The translations under genes and the position numbers were made by a program. A stretch of DNA of 64,000 nt from Aurelia coerulea (taxonomy: Eukaryota > Cnidaria > Scyphozoa > Semaeostomeae > Ulmaridae): positions 7,138,001 to 7,202,000 of the forward strand of contig CM076954.1 of NCBI GenBank assembly GCA_039566865.1, in the 5' to 3' direction. Within the stretch, counting starts at the first letter, position 1. Every line of letters starts with the position of its first letter. Shown piece after piece: positions 38,601-51,800 of this stretch. The notes beneath the pieces are model-generated. The model made no database searches. It saw only the letters and a program-made list of their open reading frames with translations, and was not told the DNA's origin.

Positions 38601-41600
38601 GCAAGTGGTTGTATAAAGTGATCAACAAATTTTGATAATTTGGTTGTATGACAGTTTGTCGAGGCCACAACAGGGCGGCCTGGTTTATTCTTTTTATGAA
38701 TTTTTGGTAAAAGGTAGAATCTTGCCGGTTTAATATTTTTAGGCACTTTCAAAACATCAATTGCTTCCGCGTCCAATTTGCCCTGAGAATGCAATTCGTC
38801 TAATGAGTTGTTAATTATTCTAATGTAGCCATGAAACGGGTCAAATGTTAATTTTTTATAGAACGACGTATTTCCTAATTGGTTGTTGGCTTCCGTAAGA
38901 TATTCTTCGATACCCCAAATAACAGTGGCACCTCCTTTATCGGCTCTCGTAATTAAGATGTCATCCCTCTCGGATAAGCGCTTTAGAGCATTGCGTTCTC
39001 CTTTAGTAAGATTATTTGTGCGCATTGCCTGTTTATCATGGTTTCTGATGTCTTCTAAGACTGCAGACTCAAAGGTTTTAATAGTATTGTCTACATTTTG
39101 CGGTGTAAATGAACTGTTCCGTTCCTTTAATTTTTGTAGTATAGTAGGATTGTATTCAGAAAATCCGAAGTGTGCTCTAAGCCTAATACGTCTAAAGAAT
39201 GCCGTAAGGTCCTTATCAAAAACGGTTGTGTTATATCTAGGGAGTCTAGGGCAAAAGTTCAAAACAATATCTAATAAACTAAAATAAAATATAATTTTTT
39301 GGGCCCGACTTGTATATTGGGCTGACTCTCGCTAGTTTCCAGATGTCAGGAAATACACCATTCGTTATGAGTTATAAATCAGCATAAGGGGCTGAGCCAT
39401 AAATTTGCTCGCATCTTTTACCAAAGCTACGGTAACTTTGTCAGGAACAGACTCTTTCCGTTCTTTAGTTGATTGATAGCATTCATCACATACGGTTTGT
39501 CGACTGTTTTGAACAGCATTTCGTTGTTTACTGGTGTGATGTGCTGCAAACAAGTATGATTTGGTCTCGTTTCTATGCTCTTCACGAGCTTTGGTCCAAC
39601 CGAGACAAAATGACAATTCAACGCTTCCAGCACATCACGCTCTTTTGTCAAAGTTTTGCCGCCAATTTCTATACTGGATCCTGTTGTGGATTTAACATCT
39701 TTATCCAAGACTCTATTGATTGTTTCCACATTTTCTCCGAGTCCCCTTTATTTTTTTTCAATTAAACCTTTGTAATGCTGAAAAGAGTACCTAATTTCTT
39801 TGGTTACTTTATTCCGCTGCTTGATATAAGCTTACCACACCCCAGGAGATTTTGCCGCTATTTTTTTTCAGTCTGTCCCTAGTCTCCATCGATTTTCTGA
39901 GATTTGGAGTTAACCAAGGAGCAAATTCTGACCTTACTCTTGTTTTCTTAATCGGAGCATGTATATTCAAAAGCGACTCGAAAATCTCCTGAAATGTGCC
40001 AGCCATGGCAGATGGATCATCAGCAAAAGGGGTAAGAATGGTTTCCCAATCTTTTTGTTGCAGGTTGTGTTGGAGCAGTTGGAGCAGTGACTTGTCGTAT
40101 TTCTTCATTGTACGTGATTGGACTATTTTTGGCTTTCTTCTTTTTTTCTTTAGTGGCCAGGCATTTACCTTCCTTACTCCGTACACCAAATAGTGGTCCA
40201 CCATCCCTGTTTCTAGGACATCTGCCTCTAAAATATATTTGGAGCTAGAGGTAGAGAAATGATCTATGAGTGATTTGCTTACTCTTTGTTCACCTTGTTC
40301 AGTTGTTGTTACTGCGACTCTCGTGTACTTTTTAATCAACTGCTCTATTTGATATTCTTCAGTTCCTTTTGCACATTTGTACTTTTCTTAAAATCGCAGT
40401 TTGTGTCACCAGTGAGGATAATTTTCTTTCCTTCCTTATCAAGGTCCCGGAGAGATTCTCTTAGGTTTTCGAATACTAAATCATCAACACTGGAGGCTGG
40501 GGGTCGATACCAGCATGCAAAGGAAAATAGCCTTCCATTTTGTTGTTTTATCTCAAGGGAAAGAAGCTCTAGGTTATCGCTTTTTTGTCTGATTTTGGGC
40601 ACGGGAAGTGCATCTTTAACATAAATTGCGACTCCTCCCCCATTTACGCTTCGGTCGTTACGAAATATCTTGCAGCCCTCTATCGATACTTCGGCATCTC
40701 CAATGTTTTCGTCCAACCGGGTTTCGCTAAGTCCAATGATATCAAATCTCATTGTCATGCAATATAAGGCTAAGCTCATTCCTATGTTTTCTGAGGGAAA
40801 CTATACTTAGGAAAGCAATTTTTAGACCATTCCTCTTCCTCGAGTGATGCTCCCTACCTTCATTAGTGTTACTACAAGAGCTAAGAAACCGTTAACAGTA
40901 CTTTATAAATTTATTCAAGTTACTCGCAAACTTTCTCACTCCTCCCTCTTTTAAATACAAACCATCACTCTTCAAGTTACTAAATAAGATATTATCATTT
41001 TCAATCATATCAAAACCATTAAGCGGCAGTTTCTCAGTCAACAGTTCAATCAGTTAAGTAACCTTGGCATTGAGCTAATGAGGATCCTTCCTTCGAAAAA
41101 CAGCAGAAAAGGCAATCTTAGCATTGGGACTATTCTTCTGAATCCCTTCAAGTGTATCCATTGTTTCTTTGCATAATTCTTGTAGGGTTGTTGACGCCAC
41201 GTTGTTGGTCACAGCGTGCTCTATTATTGGATCACTGTCCACTTTCCCGGCATGTTTAACTGCTTGTTTTATTCTCATTCCAGGTTTAAATTTCGTTTCT
41301 ACAATATTCATTTTCCATTTTTTCATTGTTCGAATTCCTTAGTTGTGAGTCATCAACAATCAGAATCTGTATTGCCAGTTGCTTGTTTTGGTGCTGCAGT
41401 GGGAATGTTTTCAGATTCAATAGAGCTATTGATGTTGATCTTCGTTGTAATTTTGCCCTTCTTTTCCTCCTGGTGTTTCGATTCTTTGGAAACAGTTGCA
41501 TCTGCTCCAGTGGGATTTGAATTTTCCACGTTGTTATCAGGGCCTTCTTTGTTTGTAGAGTTCTGTGCTGTAGATACTTGATTTTTTTGCTTGGAATTAA

Positions 41601-44600
41601 TGCTCGAAAATACTTTGCTTTCTTGAATCAGTTTACTTTTCAATAACTGTGCATTCGGCGATTGTCCCATAGGAATATCTGAATCCTAGACAAAAGGCCT
41701 ACCACCATAATGATCTCTTGCCTCCAACAATTTTTCAATAATTTTTTGCTTTTCGTCAAGCTGGCGTTACAAAGATAAAATCGTTTTCTGTAAACTTCGA
41801 ATAAAAACTGCTTCGTAATCAATGGGAGGTTTTTCGCATTTTTTGCGGATTCAGAAATTGCTTGTTTAGACATCAAAGCTTTCAGCAAAAGTACCTCCTC
41901 GTGTACGAACTCTTTAAATTCCAAAATACGATGACTTCACTGATCAGTCCATCCTTTTTCGCAACTTTGATCGCGTGAAGAAAGCTGGGCCTATCCAGGT
42001 CAAACTCCTTGCAACAATAACTTGAAACATTTTCCAAATATTGACCTTTCCTTTGCTTGATCGTAATATGTTTCAAGGCTTTGAGGATGATTCTGGATTC
42101 CATTGCATAAGGAAGTCTATTGAATTTGGCTTGAAGATAAGTTTCTTTCCTTGTGGTATTCATATAGTACTGCATTAGTTACTTCACTTAGCATTCTCAC
42201 ATTCGAAATATTCTGCAGTGCAGGTGTCAATGAAGGAGACACAACACAGAGAGGTGTAACAAATTAGGCACTAAGGTATTACAATTATAGACTTATTATT
42301 GTCCAATCAACCGTGCCATGGCCTACTGTGGCCTAGAAATGCAATATTTTCCGGTAGAAGCACGACGTCACGGTAAAGAAAAGGCTTAAATGCTTTACCT
42401 GTTACAATTTCAATACACGATTTCGCTAAAGATGGCGACGAGGAACTTTTTACCAAGATGCACTGCGTTGCCATGCGTGCATAAACATGGGAACATAGGA
42501 ACGAAGTTCCCAGGCAAATTTTTCCAAAGCAAGATTTTGCAGGCAGTTTTTCTTGAACAATTCTTTATGAAATGTAATTTTAATTAGTTTCCAAACCAAT
42601 ATTTTGCAGGCAGTTTTTTTCCGTAGTTCTTTATGAAATGCAATTGCAGTAAGATGATGAATAATAGCATACAAATGGCGATACAATGCTTTGTCAATCC
42701 TCCACTGCACGTGCTCCAAGCAATTTTCTTCTTACCTTCCCACATGGCATGCAGTTCTTTAGTGAACCGTTCAAAGCTGAGATTCTTGACTTCTGGATTG
42801 TTTCGTTGTTCCATGTGTAAAAACTGTTTGATACCTGCATTGTTACTGGTTCTGGTAATAGGCTTCTCTACCCTAGCCGTACAAAATTGATATGCAGGCA
42901 GGCTTTCAGAGAATTTCCACCGCTCCCAGGCAAGTTTTAACATTATGCATGCCTGCTGCGTTCTTTAATCAAAATCCTATAGAATCGTTGAAGATTCGTT
43001 GTTTGAACGCAATGCATCTTGGTAAAGAGTTCCTCACCGCCATCTTTAGCGTAAGCGTCAATTAATTCTCAGACTGTAGGTTAAAATCAACTTTCAGATC
43101 ATAAGCTCAACCGTAAAATGTTGAGAGAACCCTGTACACAGTGATCCAGAAAATGTAATAAATGCGGAAAAATGAAAGTTCTCAAAATCAATCACGCTGT
43201 AGCTCATTTGAAAGAGCATCAGAGCAATGATTGGCAATCAAAATAAAAGAACAATTATTAAAATCGGACCTATGGGAGCCAAGAAACAGATTTTTAAAGT
43301 TTCAAGAAATCACAAGTTTACAAATTTGATATCGAAAAGATAATTAACACTTAATCTAGGCTAACTTCAAAACTCAATTTCTCTGCTCAGACAGCTCCAA
43401 TTCTCGAAATTATTTTTCTATTTTCATTGTATACACCTCAGCATTATGTTTCTTTCATTTCATCGAAAATGCGTGGAAAATTTGCGCGAATTTAGCGAAT
43501 TACTAAAAGTACTATATTTGAGGTTAAAAACTGATATTTAGGTAGAAACAGTTGAAAATCTAAAAGACGGGGTCAAACGGTGTCTTAGCAAAAAAATTAG
43601 AATTAACTAGAACATGTCTCGAGTGCGTGTGTCCTCATAACCATCAATCAGATCAATAGCCATCTGTTTTCGTTCTGAAGAAAGTACGGCCAAAATCAGT
43701 CAACTACAACTATGACAGTAAAGCTCAAGAGGAAGCATAAGGTCTAGTCTGACAGTGATAAGAAAGAACGTGCTGCTTCAGAATTGAATTTGACATGATT
43801 GATACAGTGTCGGGTTCAGACGTAACAAAAAGGAGAGTTGCTGCTCTTCAATCCACTTAACGTTAAGGTATGTTGATATTCAGTTTCTTCAATTCATCCT
43901 AGTTTCTAGAATTCAGCTGAATGACTTGTCATTAATTTGAAATGAGTTTAGGGCATTATTTAAAATATCAATTCAGTTAATGTAAAAGAACACTGGTGTC
44001 TGACACGACCACATGTCATTTTCAAGAAATGACCACACATTCTAAAACGGCCATATAATTTTTTGCAGAAGGTTCCCAAAGATAACCTTAGGCACACGCA
44101 CTCGAGACATGTTCTAGTTAATTCTAATATTTTTTGCTAAGACACCGTTTGACCCTGTCTTTTAGATTTTCGACTGTTTTTACTTAAATATCAGTTTTTA
44201 TCCTCAAATTTAGTACTTGTAGATATTCGCAAAATTCGTGAATATTTTTCCACTCGTTGTCAATGACATGAAGCACACATAATGCTGAGGTGTATACAAT
44301 CAAAATAAAAAAATAATTTCAAGAATCGGAGTTGTGTGAGCAAAGATATTGAATTTTGAAGTCAGCCTAAATCGACTGTTCATTGTCTTTTCTACCTGGT
44401 GAGTCAGAAAAAAGAATCCCCGTTTGAAAGGTCAGGCCTCCCTGGAGATCAAGACAATGATATTGGCAAATATACAGTTTTATGGTAGAAATGTTCAAAT
44501 CTACTATAAAATTTACCTGACTGAAATCGGCTACTCCATTCTGAAATTATGAGGGATTTTCTCCAGAAAGCCTCTTTAAAAAACCTTCAAAACGTGCCCA

Positions 44601-45655
44601 AAATCATGAACAGATTTTCCTAACATTTCTACCGTACAATGTCTTACAGCAATGACTTGTGAACGCTTTAGCACGTGCTATCCTCTTGGGAGGATGAACA
44701 AGTCCTCCCCCTGGTATCGATGACCTATTCAGGGGGATTCCATTCTCCCAAGAGGACAAAATACATGAATTTATGTGAGTGTCATCAATATTAGGAAGGA
44801 AAATGTGCTCATTGTTTTCATTTGTTTTTGCAGGTTTTTTGAAGGGGCTTTCTGCAGAAAATCACCCATATCCACAGGAAGGAATGGCCGATTAAGGCCG
44901 GGTAAATTACTGAACCTAATTGAACATATTGGCAATAAAACAGGACATTTGTCAATATTATTGCTTTGATATTCACGGAGCAGTGGCCTTCCAAGTGGGG
45001 ATCCTTTTTTCTGACTCACCCGGTATATCAAATTTGTAAACTTGTGACTTCTTGAAACTTTAAAAATCTGATCTTGGCTTTCGTAGCTCCGATTTTAACA
45101 ACTCTTCTTTTATTTTGATTGCCAATCATTGCTCGTTCAAATGAGCTACAGTGTGATTGATTTTGAGAACTTTCAGTTTGCGGCATTTATTACATTATTT
45201 TGCCATTCTGGATCACTGTGCTGTTCTGAAGAAATTTATCATACCTTGCATCTTCCCATGACTGAAAAGCGCTCAGAAGCGCAAGGTGATCACTGCTGCG
45301 ATTGCCAGCAAATTTTTTATGTACCCATCCAAGTCTGCGACGATCCGATGGTGTCTCAAATGGTTCAGGGAAACACGTACTTGAAGCTATTGTACATGCG
45401 GCATCACCAACACTAAACCAAAAAGCAAGGTCAATAATATAAAGAATGGGATCATTTCTGAACGATAAACTTTCACTAGCAATACTATCCATAGAAAATG
45501 AGTTGTTTAGTGGCAATGATATGTTGTGTTCTGAATGTATGGAATAAGAGGAACAAATTTGATCCAGAAATGGGACTTGCACCTATTATTGTCGTTTTTA
45601 AGGCCAAGTTGCTATCAAAAATCCACCCTCTTGCAAAATCTGTCTTTGGGATTCA

Positions 45656-45696
<41 letters not shown>

Positions 45697-45697
45697 A

Positions 45698-45738
<41 letters not shown>

Positions 45739-45763
45739 ATCATCGTCATCGTCATCGTCATCG

Positions 45764-45839
<76 letters not shown>

Positions 45840-48800
45840 AATCATCAATTCAATATACGTAGGCTACATTGAAGAAAAATAGCGAATTTAATTTCATTCA
45901 TGTTTTTCATTCAATTCTTTTAAAGAGGTTTGCCCTTCAACAAGTTGATTTTCAAGGGGCCTTCCGATAAAAACACTAAGTACAGTCTAACACTAAGATT
46001 GATAAGTACAATCTAAGGTACAAAGGTACAAAATAAAAGGCTATTAATTGAATAAAACTATAAACCCTATTTACAATATTCAAAAACTATGTACAATATT
46101 GGTCAAAATTACAATAAAAAGAAAGAAAAGTGTCTGTTTCTAAATAGTTTTCTTGACCTATAAAGAGAGGTTGCCTGCTTTGACTCAGTCGACAGGCTAT
46201 TCAATGGTTAAGAACCTTTTTTTTATATTTTTTTTTTATTAATTCATATTTTTACACGATATCCCATCAGTACAAAATTAAACTACAAAAGTTACAAGTT
46301 TGTTTTAAATGAAAAATGAAAAACAAAATTTAAAATTTGGTATTAGCTAGGATTGGATCCAGGCTGAGATCTGATCTTCCTGGGAGTCGTGTTTTAGTTA
46401 GGGTTTACTGAGCTCTTTAAATGCGTTTTCAATTTTCTTTTAAACTGATAGAGCGAGGGGATTTCCCTTAAATAAGCCAATTTTCCAATTTTCTTTTAAA
46501 CCTCTATAAGAGAAACATCTCTGGCCATTTGCTGACCTTTTCATCGGTAACCTCAGGTCGGTCCACGTATTTACAAAGGCTATATGGTGAGCAGAGCGAA
46601 TTTCGGCTGAAAAGGTCAAACAGGTATTGTGGAGCAAGCTCATTTAGGGACTTGGAAGACCATTGACTTAGATTCACTTCCATCCGAGCCCTTCAAAAAG
46701 AAAACTGCCCGAGGTATCGAGACTGCTGTTCGTTATTATCCTTGCAGCACGGTTTTGACGTTTTTGCAACTGATTAATTTCAGTTAAACCAGCTCAGCCC
46801 CAGACAGTATGGAAAATGGGGCTCGACAATACCTGTGTAAAGACTTTGCAAAGTATGTTTCGAGAGAAAGGACTTGGCATGTCTTAAGAAGCCAACTACC
46901 CTTGAGACCTTGCTGGAAACTGCCTTGATTTGTTCTTTCCAATCCAAGGAGCAATCGCTTCGCACTCTTGTCTCTTTGACTACTGCAGGCTCATTATCGC
47001 AAATTTTCAGATCCAAGCCTTTATTTTGACTTTTAGAATTTTATGTTTCTGCATGGTAGAAATAAGCATAGAATAGGTTCTTGCATCATTCAGGGAAAGC
47101 TTGTTGCCTTGTAGCCAAGTGTCCAGTTTCCTAAGCTCGCTATTAATAGCCTCATTCAGCTGAGTTAAATCGTGAGACAGGTAGCTCAAACTGGTGTCAT
47201 TGCTTGAATCTTGGACAGCGTGTGGGAGATCATTGGTATAGATGAGGCGTTCTCTGATCGTTTTCAGTGTTTTCGAGAACGGAAATTTTAAAGAAACTCC
47301 GCGTAATGCTCTAAAAATAGAAAACAAACATAAAATTGCAGATATCTAATTCAAGCTTTTGGCTAAAGATTAAGTAATAAGTCTTCCAGATCGGTCCAGT
47401 GTACAATTTATCGTGGCCGCCAAAAGTGGATAGTTTCTTTGGTGCACCGGTTTATTCTTCCCTGCTTACCTCTTTCATCACTACCAATGAAAGGCACAGT
47501 ATATTACACAATGCATGTCATATATTCCTTTGGTATATAATATGTCAACTGTTACCTGTTGATTGTAGAGTGAAACCAGAGGTAAAACGTGTTAAATATA
47601 TCTCTAATAAACCAAAGTCGAATATTTACACACCCCAAGATACAGCCAAGTATAATCATCTTTCCTAGACGAGGCTCGATCGGCAACTTCGCTAAGATGT
47701 ATCCAAGTGGCGTCAAATTCTCGTCTGGATCGAGTGCTTCCATATCTGTATATGAAGAGATACAAAAGAAAGGTACACTATTGTATGAAGTATCCATCAA
47801 AATAGGAGGCGCTTGTCTGAAAGAATCTACAGAGGAGAATCATCTTGGCATAAAATTTGATCGATCTTTTTCTTTCAAACAACATATCAAAGCTCTATGT
47901 AAGAAAGTCAGCCAAAAACTTCATGCTCTAAACCGAATATCATGTTACATGGACACAGAGAAACTGCATCAACTAATGCGCGCTTTCATATTATCCCATT
48001 TTAGCTATTGTCTATTTGTTTGGATGTTCTGTGATAGAACTATCAATCAAAGAATAAATCACATCCATGAAAGGGAGTTGCGCATCGCTCAAAATGATTA
48101 CTTTCATTTTCTCCCGGAGCAGACTAATTCAGTGCCCATCCATATAAGAAGTGTACAGTTACTTATGAACGAGATTTTTAAAACACATATAGATCTAAAT
48201 CCAACTTTCATGAAGGATATTTTCACCCAGCGAAACACTGGCTACGACTTAAGGCATGGGACCGATGCGCAGCTTCCAAAAGTACGTACTGCGTTCTTTG
48301 GAATCGACAGTGTGGCCTTCCTTGGAAATAGAATGTGGCAGCTGCTACCGCACGAGATAAAAGACTCCAGCACCCTTCCAATTTTCAAAAGGCAAATAAG
48401 GTGCTGGAATGGTGATAAATGCAACTGTAGGCTTTGTAAAGTATATGTTCCATAGGTTGGATTCATAACAGGATCGGTATTGAAGTTCCTGTAATTTGAG
48501 CCATATCAGACCTCCTTAATCTGCGCAAACGCCGCTCGCAGGCACAAAATGTTATGTTCCGATTTTCTGCAGGCACTTTTTCTGCATCAATTTTTATTGA
48601 TATTATTATTTCATTAAATGAAGAAATGATTATCCTCAGCATTTGGATAGCTGCTACGACAATGTCGGTTGAGTCAGTCATTGAATCCATGGTATCTATG
48701 AAGCCAGAAATGAAAAATGCAGACCGTCTTGTCAAAGGAATGAGCAGAACTCGAGATGATGATTTCTGTAAATGACCCCAATCTATAACTTTAGACATTG

Positions 48801-51800
48801 TTACTGAAGCGAGCTGGTCAGAGTACTGAAAAGGCAAGAAAGGTCATGCCTGGCACTTTGTACGAAGATCATAAACTAAAAAGATTTTATTGCACCAAAA
48901 GTAATCAGTCGTGAGACAAACACACAACCAAAACTGAAATTCATGTCATGACTATCGTTTAATCTTCATAATACCAACATAAAAGTCGATAAAATGAAGG
49001 ACGAAATAACACCACGAAAAGTTCATTGATGTGGGGCTGATTTCGAGCTTGTTTAACGTTTAAAAAATGATGAAATCTGACAAGAATGATAAAACCACAG
49101 TTAAAAAGGGAGTATAAGATTATATATGGATTTCTCGCCAGTCACTATGTTGACTGAGTCTCAGAAATATTTCAACAGCTTGCTGGGGAAAGAATTTTGC
49201 ACACCATACATGTTTTCAACCTTTTACCTTGAACTGAAAATCCTAATAACACGCATGTTAACGAAAGGAAATGTGAAACATTATCCTCAGCTACCATGGA
49301 AACAAATGTTGTATTGGAAAACATGGTCTACTTAGTTTATAGTGAAGCGTTAAAGCTGTTTTACGGAAGACGTCTTTGTTTGATAAAATCACAAATACCA
49401 ATAATACTGCTTGACAACCCGATCCACTAGCAGAGAAAACCTTCAGCATTTCATTCCCTTTGTTATGTTATGTTAAAACGATAATATATGTTGAATCGCT
49501 CTCGGCATTTGCCATGTTTTTCTATATCCAAGCAAATCATAACTAACTACAAAAAATATACATTAATCTTATTAGTCTTATTAATCATAAGACGCGAGGT
49601 CATCTAGTTCCCACTGTGAATGGCATTTACATTTTGCTAACAATTCAACAGTTAAAAAACAACAAAAAGGGAGAGGGGAGTCGCTGCGACGGTATTATTA
49701 TCATGCGCAGGGAGAAAACATGCGCAGGCAATATTTACAACATTGTTATCCGAACCGATTCGCATCTACATCTACCAAATACTGCCTGCCTTCTAAAAAG
49801 AAGATTCTGACAGGGTGACAGGCCAGGGTGGAAAGTCAGCTAATACGTTTGCAAAATTTGGGAACTTATGATTTTCCTCAAGCTGCCCATTATGTGGAGG
49901 AAGTGCATCAAACTGTGCACAAGAGTTTGCATGTATTACATACATTCCACCCTGGATGTCACAGCTAAAAAAGAAATATACAAAATTATTTAAACAGTTT
50001 TTTTTAAAGAGTTTTCAGAGCTTCCTAAAATAAAATCCTTGTGTATCTAAATTGATGGCATACGTGGCACACTACTGTAGTTGACTTTTTTTTACGTTTT
50101 TTATACAAAATCATTGATAGGAATTCTGAGCAACTCTGAAGGCCTACATACAAGAATGTCACTTGGGGTTTAGACGCCATTTCCCATGAAACCATGTGTG
50201 CTGTTTGAAATAATACGAAATTCCAATGTTTAGAATTCAAGTTTTGATGCATCATATTTTGAACTTCCAAGAAATTAGAAAACAAAATCAAAGAAATTTG
50301 CAGCCCACATTGAAAAACTGAAATCTTATACCTTTTCGAAAATTCTTAGTCTACAATGTAATTCTTACGATCCCCCGTGATGGTCGTGATGGGCAAAAGA
50401 AGAAAGTCTCGCAAGGCATAACCAACCCTTGAAATACCTGCAGGTTTTATGTTGTGTATCTCTATACTTAGGCCAACTCATCACCGCTATAGGTTTGGAA
50501 ATAATGGCAGTTGAACATTACATTTTACGTATAATGTCCAACCCCCTTAGCGCAAATACTCCCAAGTTCAACCGATACTTTGAAACATTGTCCAAGGTTT
50601 TAACGGCGAGATGGAATAAACTTCAAAAGAAATTTTACCTAGATATTTGTCCTTGTACAAAAATGGCGTCCTGTCTTACATCTAATCAATTCTTGTTGAG
50701 AAAATACTAAAACCTTAACTGTTCGAATGGAAGATAATCAAAGGGGATTGAGATATATTCAGATTTGTTCGATTTCGCTTGAAGTTTGTTCGACCCCCAG
50801 TTTCTCCAAAACTCGTAGGCCTTTTTCTTCGTATTCTTGTCGCGTCATCCAGAATGTGTCTTTGTCTTTTATAATGTCAGCTAAGACAGCACCACCCAAG
50901 AACACCATGTGCTTTCTCCTTGGTGGATCTTCTATCCTTATTTTGAATTTCGATAACCTGCTTGCATCTCCTTTCAAAACCATTTCCAAATATAGCTGTT
51001 TGATTTCTCTTTCCAGGCGAATAGGGAGACCTGGGTACATAACAGTCCCCCCTGACAGCACAATGTGTTTGTAGAATTCTGGACGGGTGTCAACATCCGC
51101 AGCATTAATTGTGTTGAACAAGAGCTCAGCGACACCAACTCCTTCCACGTTTATCAAATGAGGCTGGAGTAATGCTTCTGGAGCTTCGAACCTCTCGCCA
51201 CTCAACTTCACGACTCTGCCATCTGGAAGTGTATATTGTTCAACTAGAACAGTTGTCTCCAAAGCAAGCATCTGTTCTTGCTCAATATAGTTCTTGCTTC
51301 GTCTTTTCAATGAACGAAATTGTAGCTTCAGTTAAAATTCTGTTTGTCATGATATGCAGATCAGCATTCCCATACAAAAGTAAATCGCATAAAAATTTTG
51401 ATTCCATGTCTGTAATATCTAAATCTGGGACTTCTGCAAGCTGACGGAAGAGATCTATGCGTTCCAGACCAAATTGGGGGGGGGGGGGGGGAGTGCAGGA
51501 GAAAGTGCTCATTATCTTCATCTCCTGTTCCACAACGGTTGTAGCTAACGATTATATTGGATATCAAAGCTACTTGTGACAGACATATGTTAGTGTTTAG
51601 GCCTAGGTTAAGTTTCAGGGCATTTTTATGCAAATAACAAATTATCCATTCTAGCACAAATCATCGGATTGTTATATCCCTTGTTTGGCATTTAAAGAAA
51701 AGAGGAATATTGGCCAATAAAGCATGGAGCCGTTATTGTCACTCCCTCAAGCAGCATGACAAATACTGGTAGGAACATTACTTTGCGAACCGAACAAACA

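Larger units (their letters stand above)
36720..39300 (-). mobile_element. Penelope-like element with intact ORF and terminal hammerhead motif
   Basis: PLE copy on the minus strand. It comprises a 725-codon ORF and a downstream terminal region (36730-36900) with a hammerhead-like core. The 5' side ends at about 39300, where a CR1-type LINE reading [10 protein letters not shown] is interrupted, so the PLE either inserted into or replaced part of that LINE. It lies in a DHX9 intron in the same orientation as the gene. Confidence 0.8.

Noticed and set aside
38883..39287. 134-codon plus-strand open frame
   Set aside because: Antisense shadow of the PLE polyprotein.
45498..45882. Long poly-His, poly-Ile/Val and poly-Met open frames
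   Set aside because: Translations of the CATCGT/CAT microsatellite in different frames.
50759..51292. A functional Arp2 gene nested in the DHX9 intron
   Set aside because: Only the C-terminal half is present, without introns, joined directly to a LINE end, and no upstream Arp2 exons were found on the strand.
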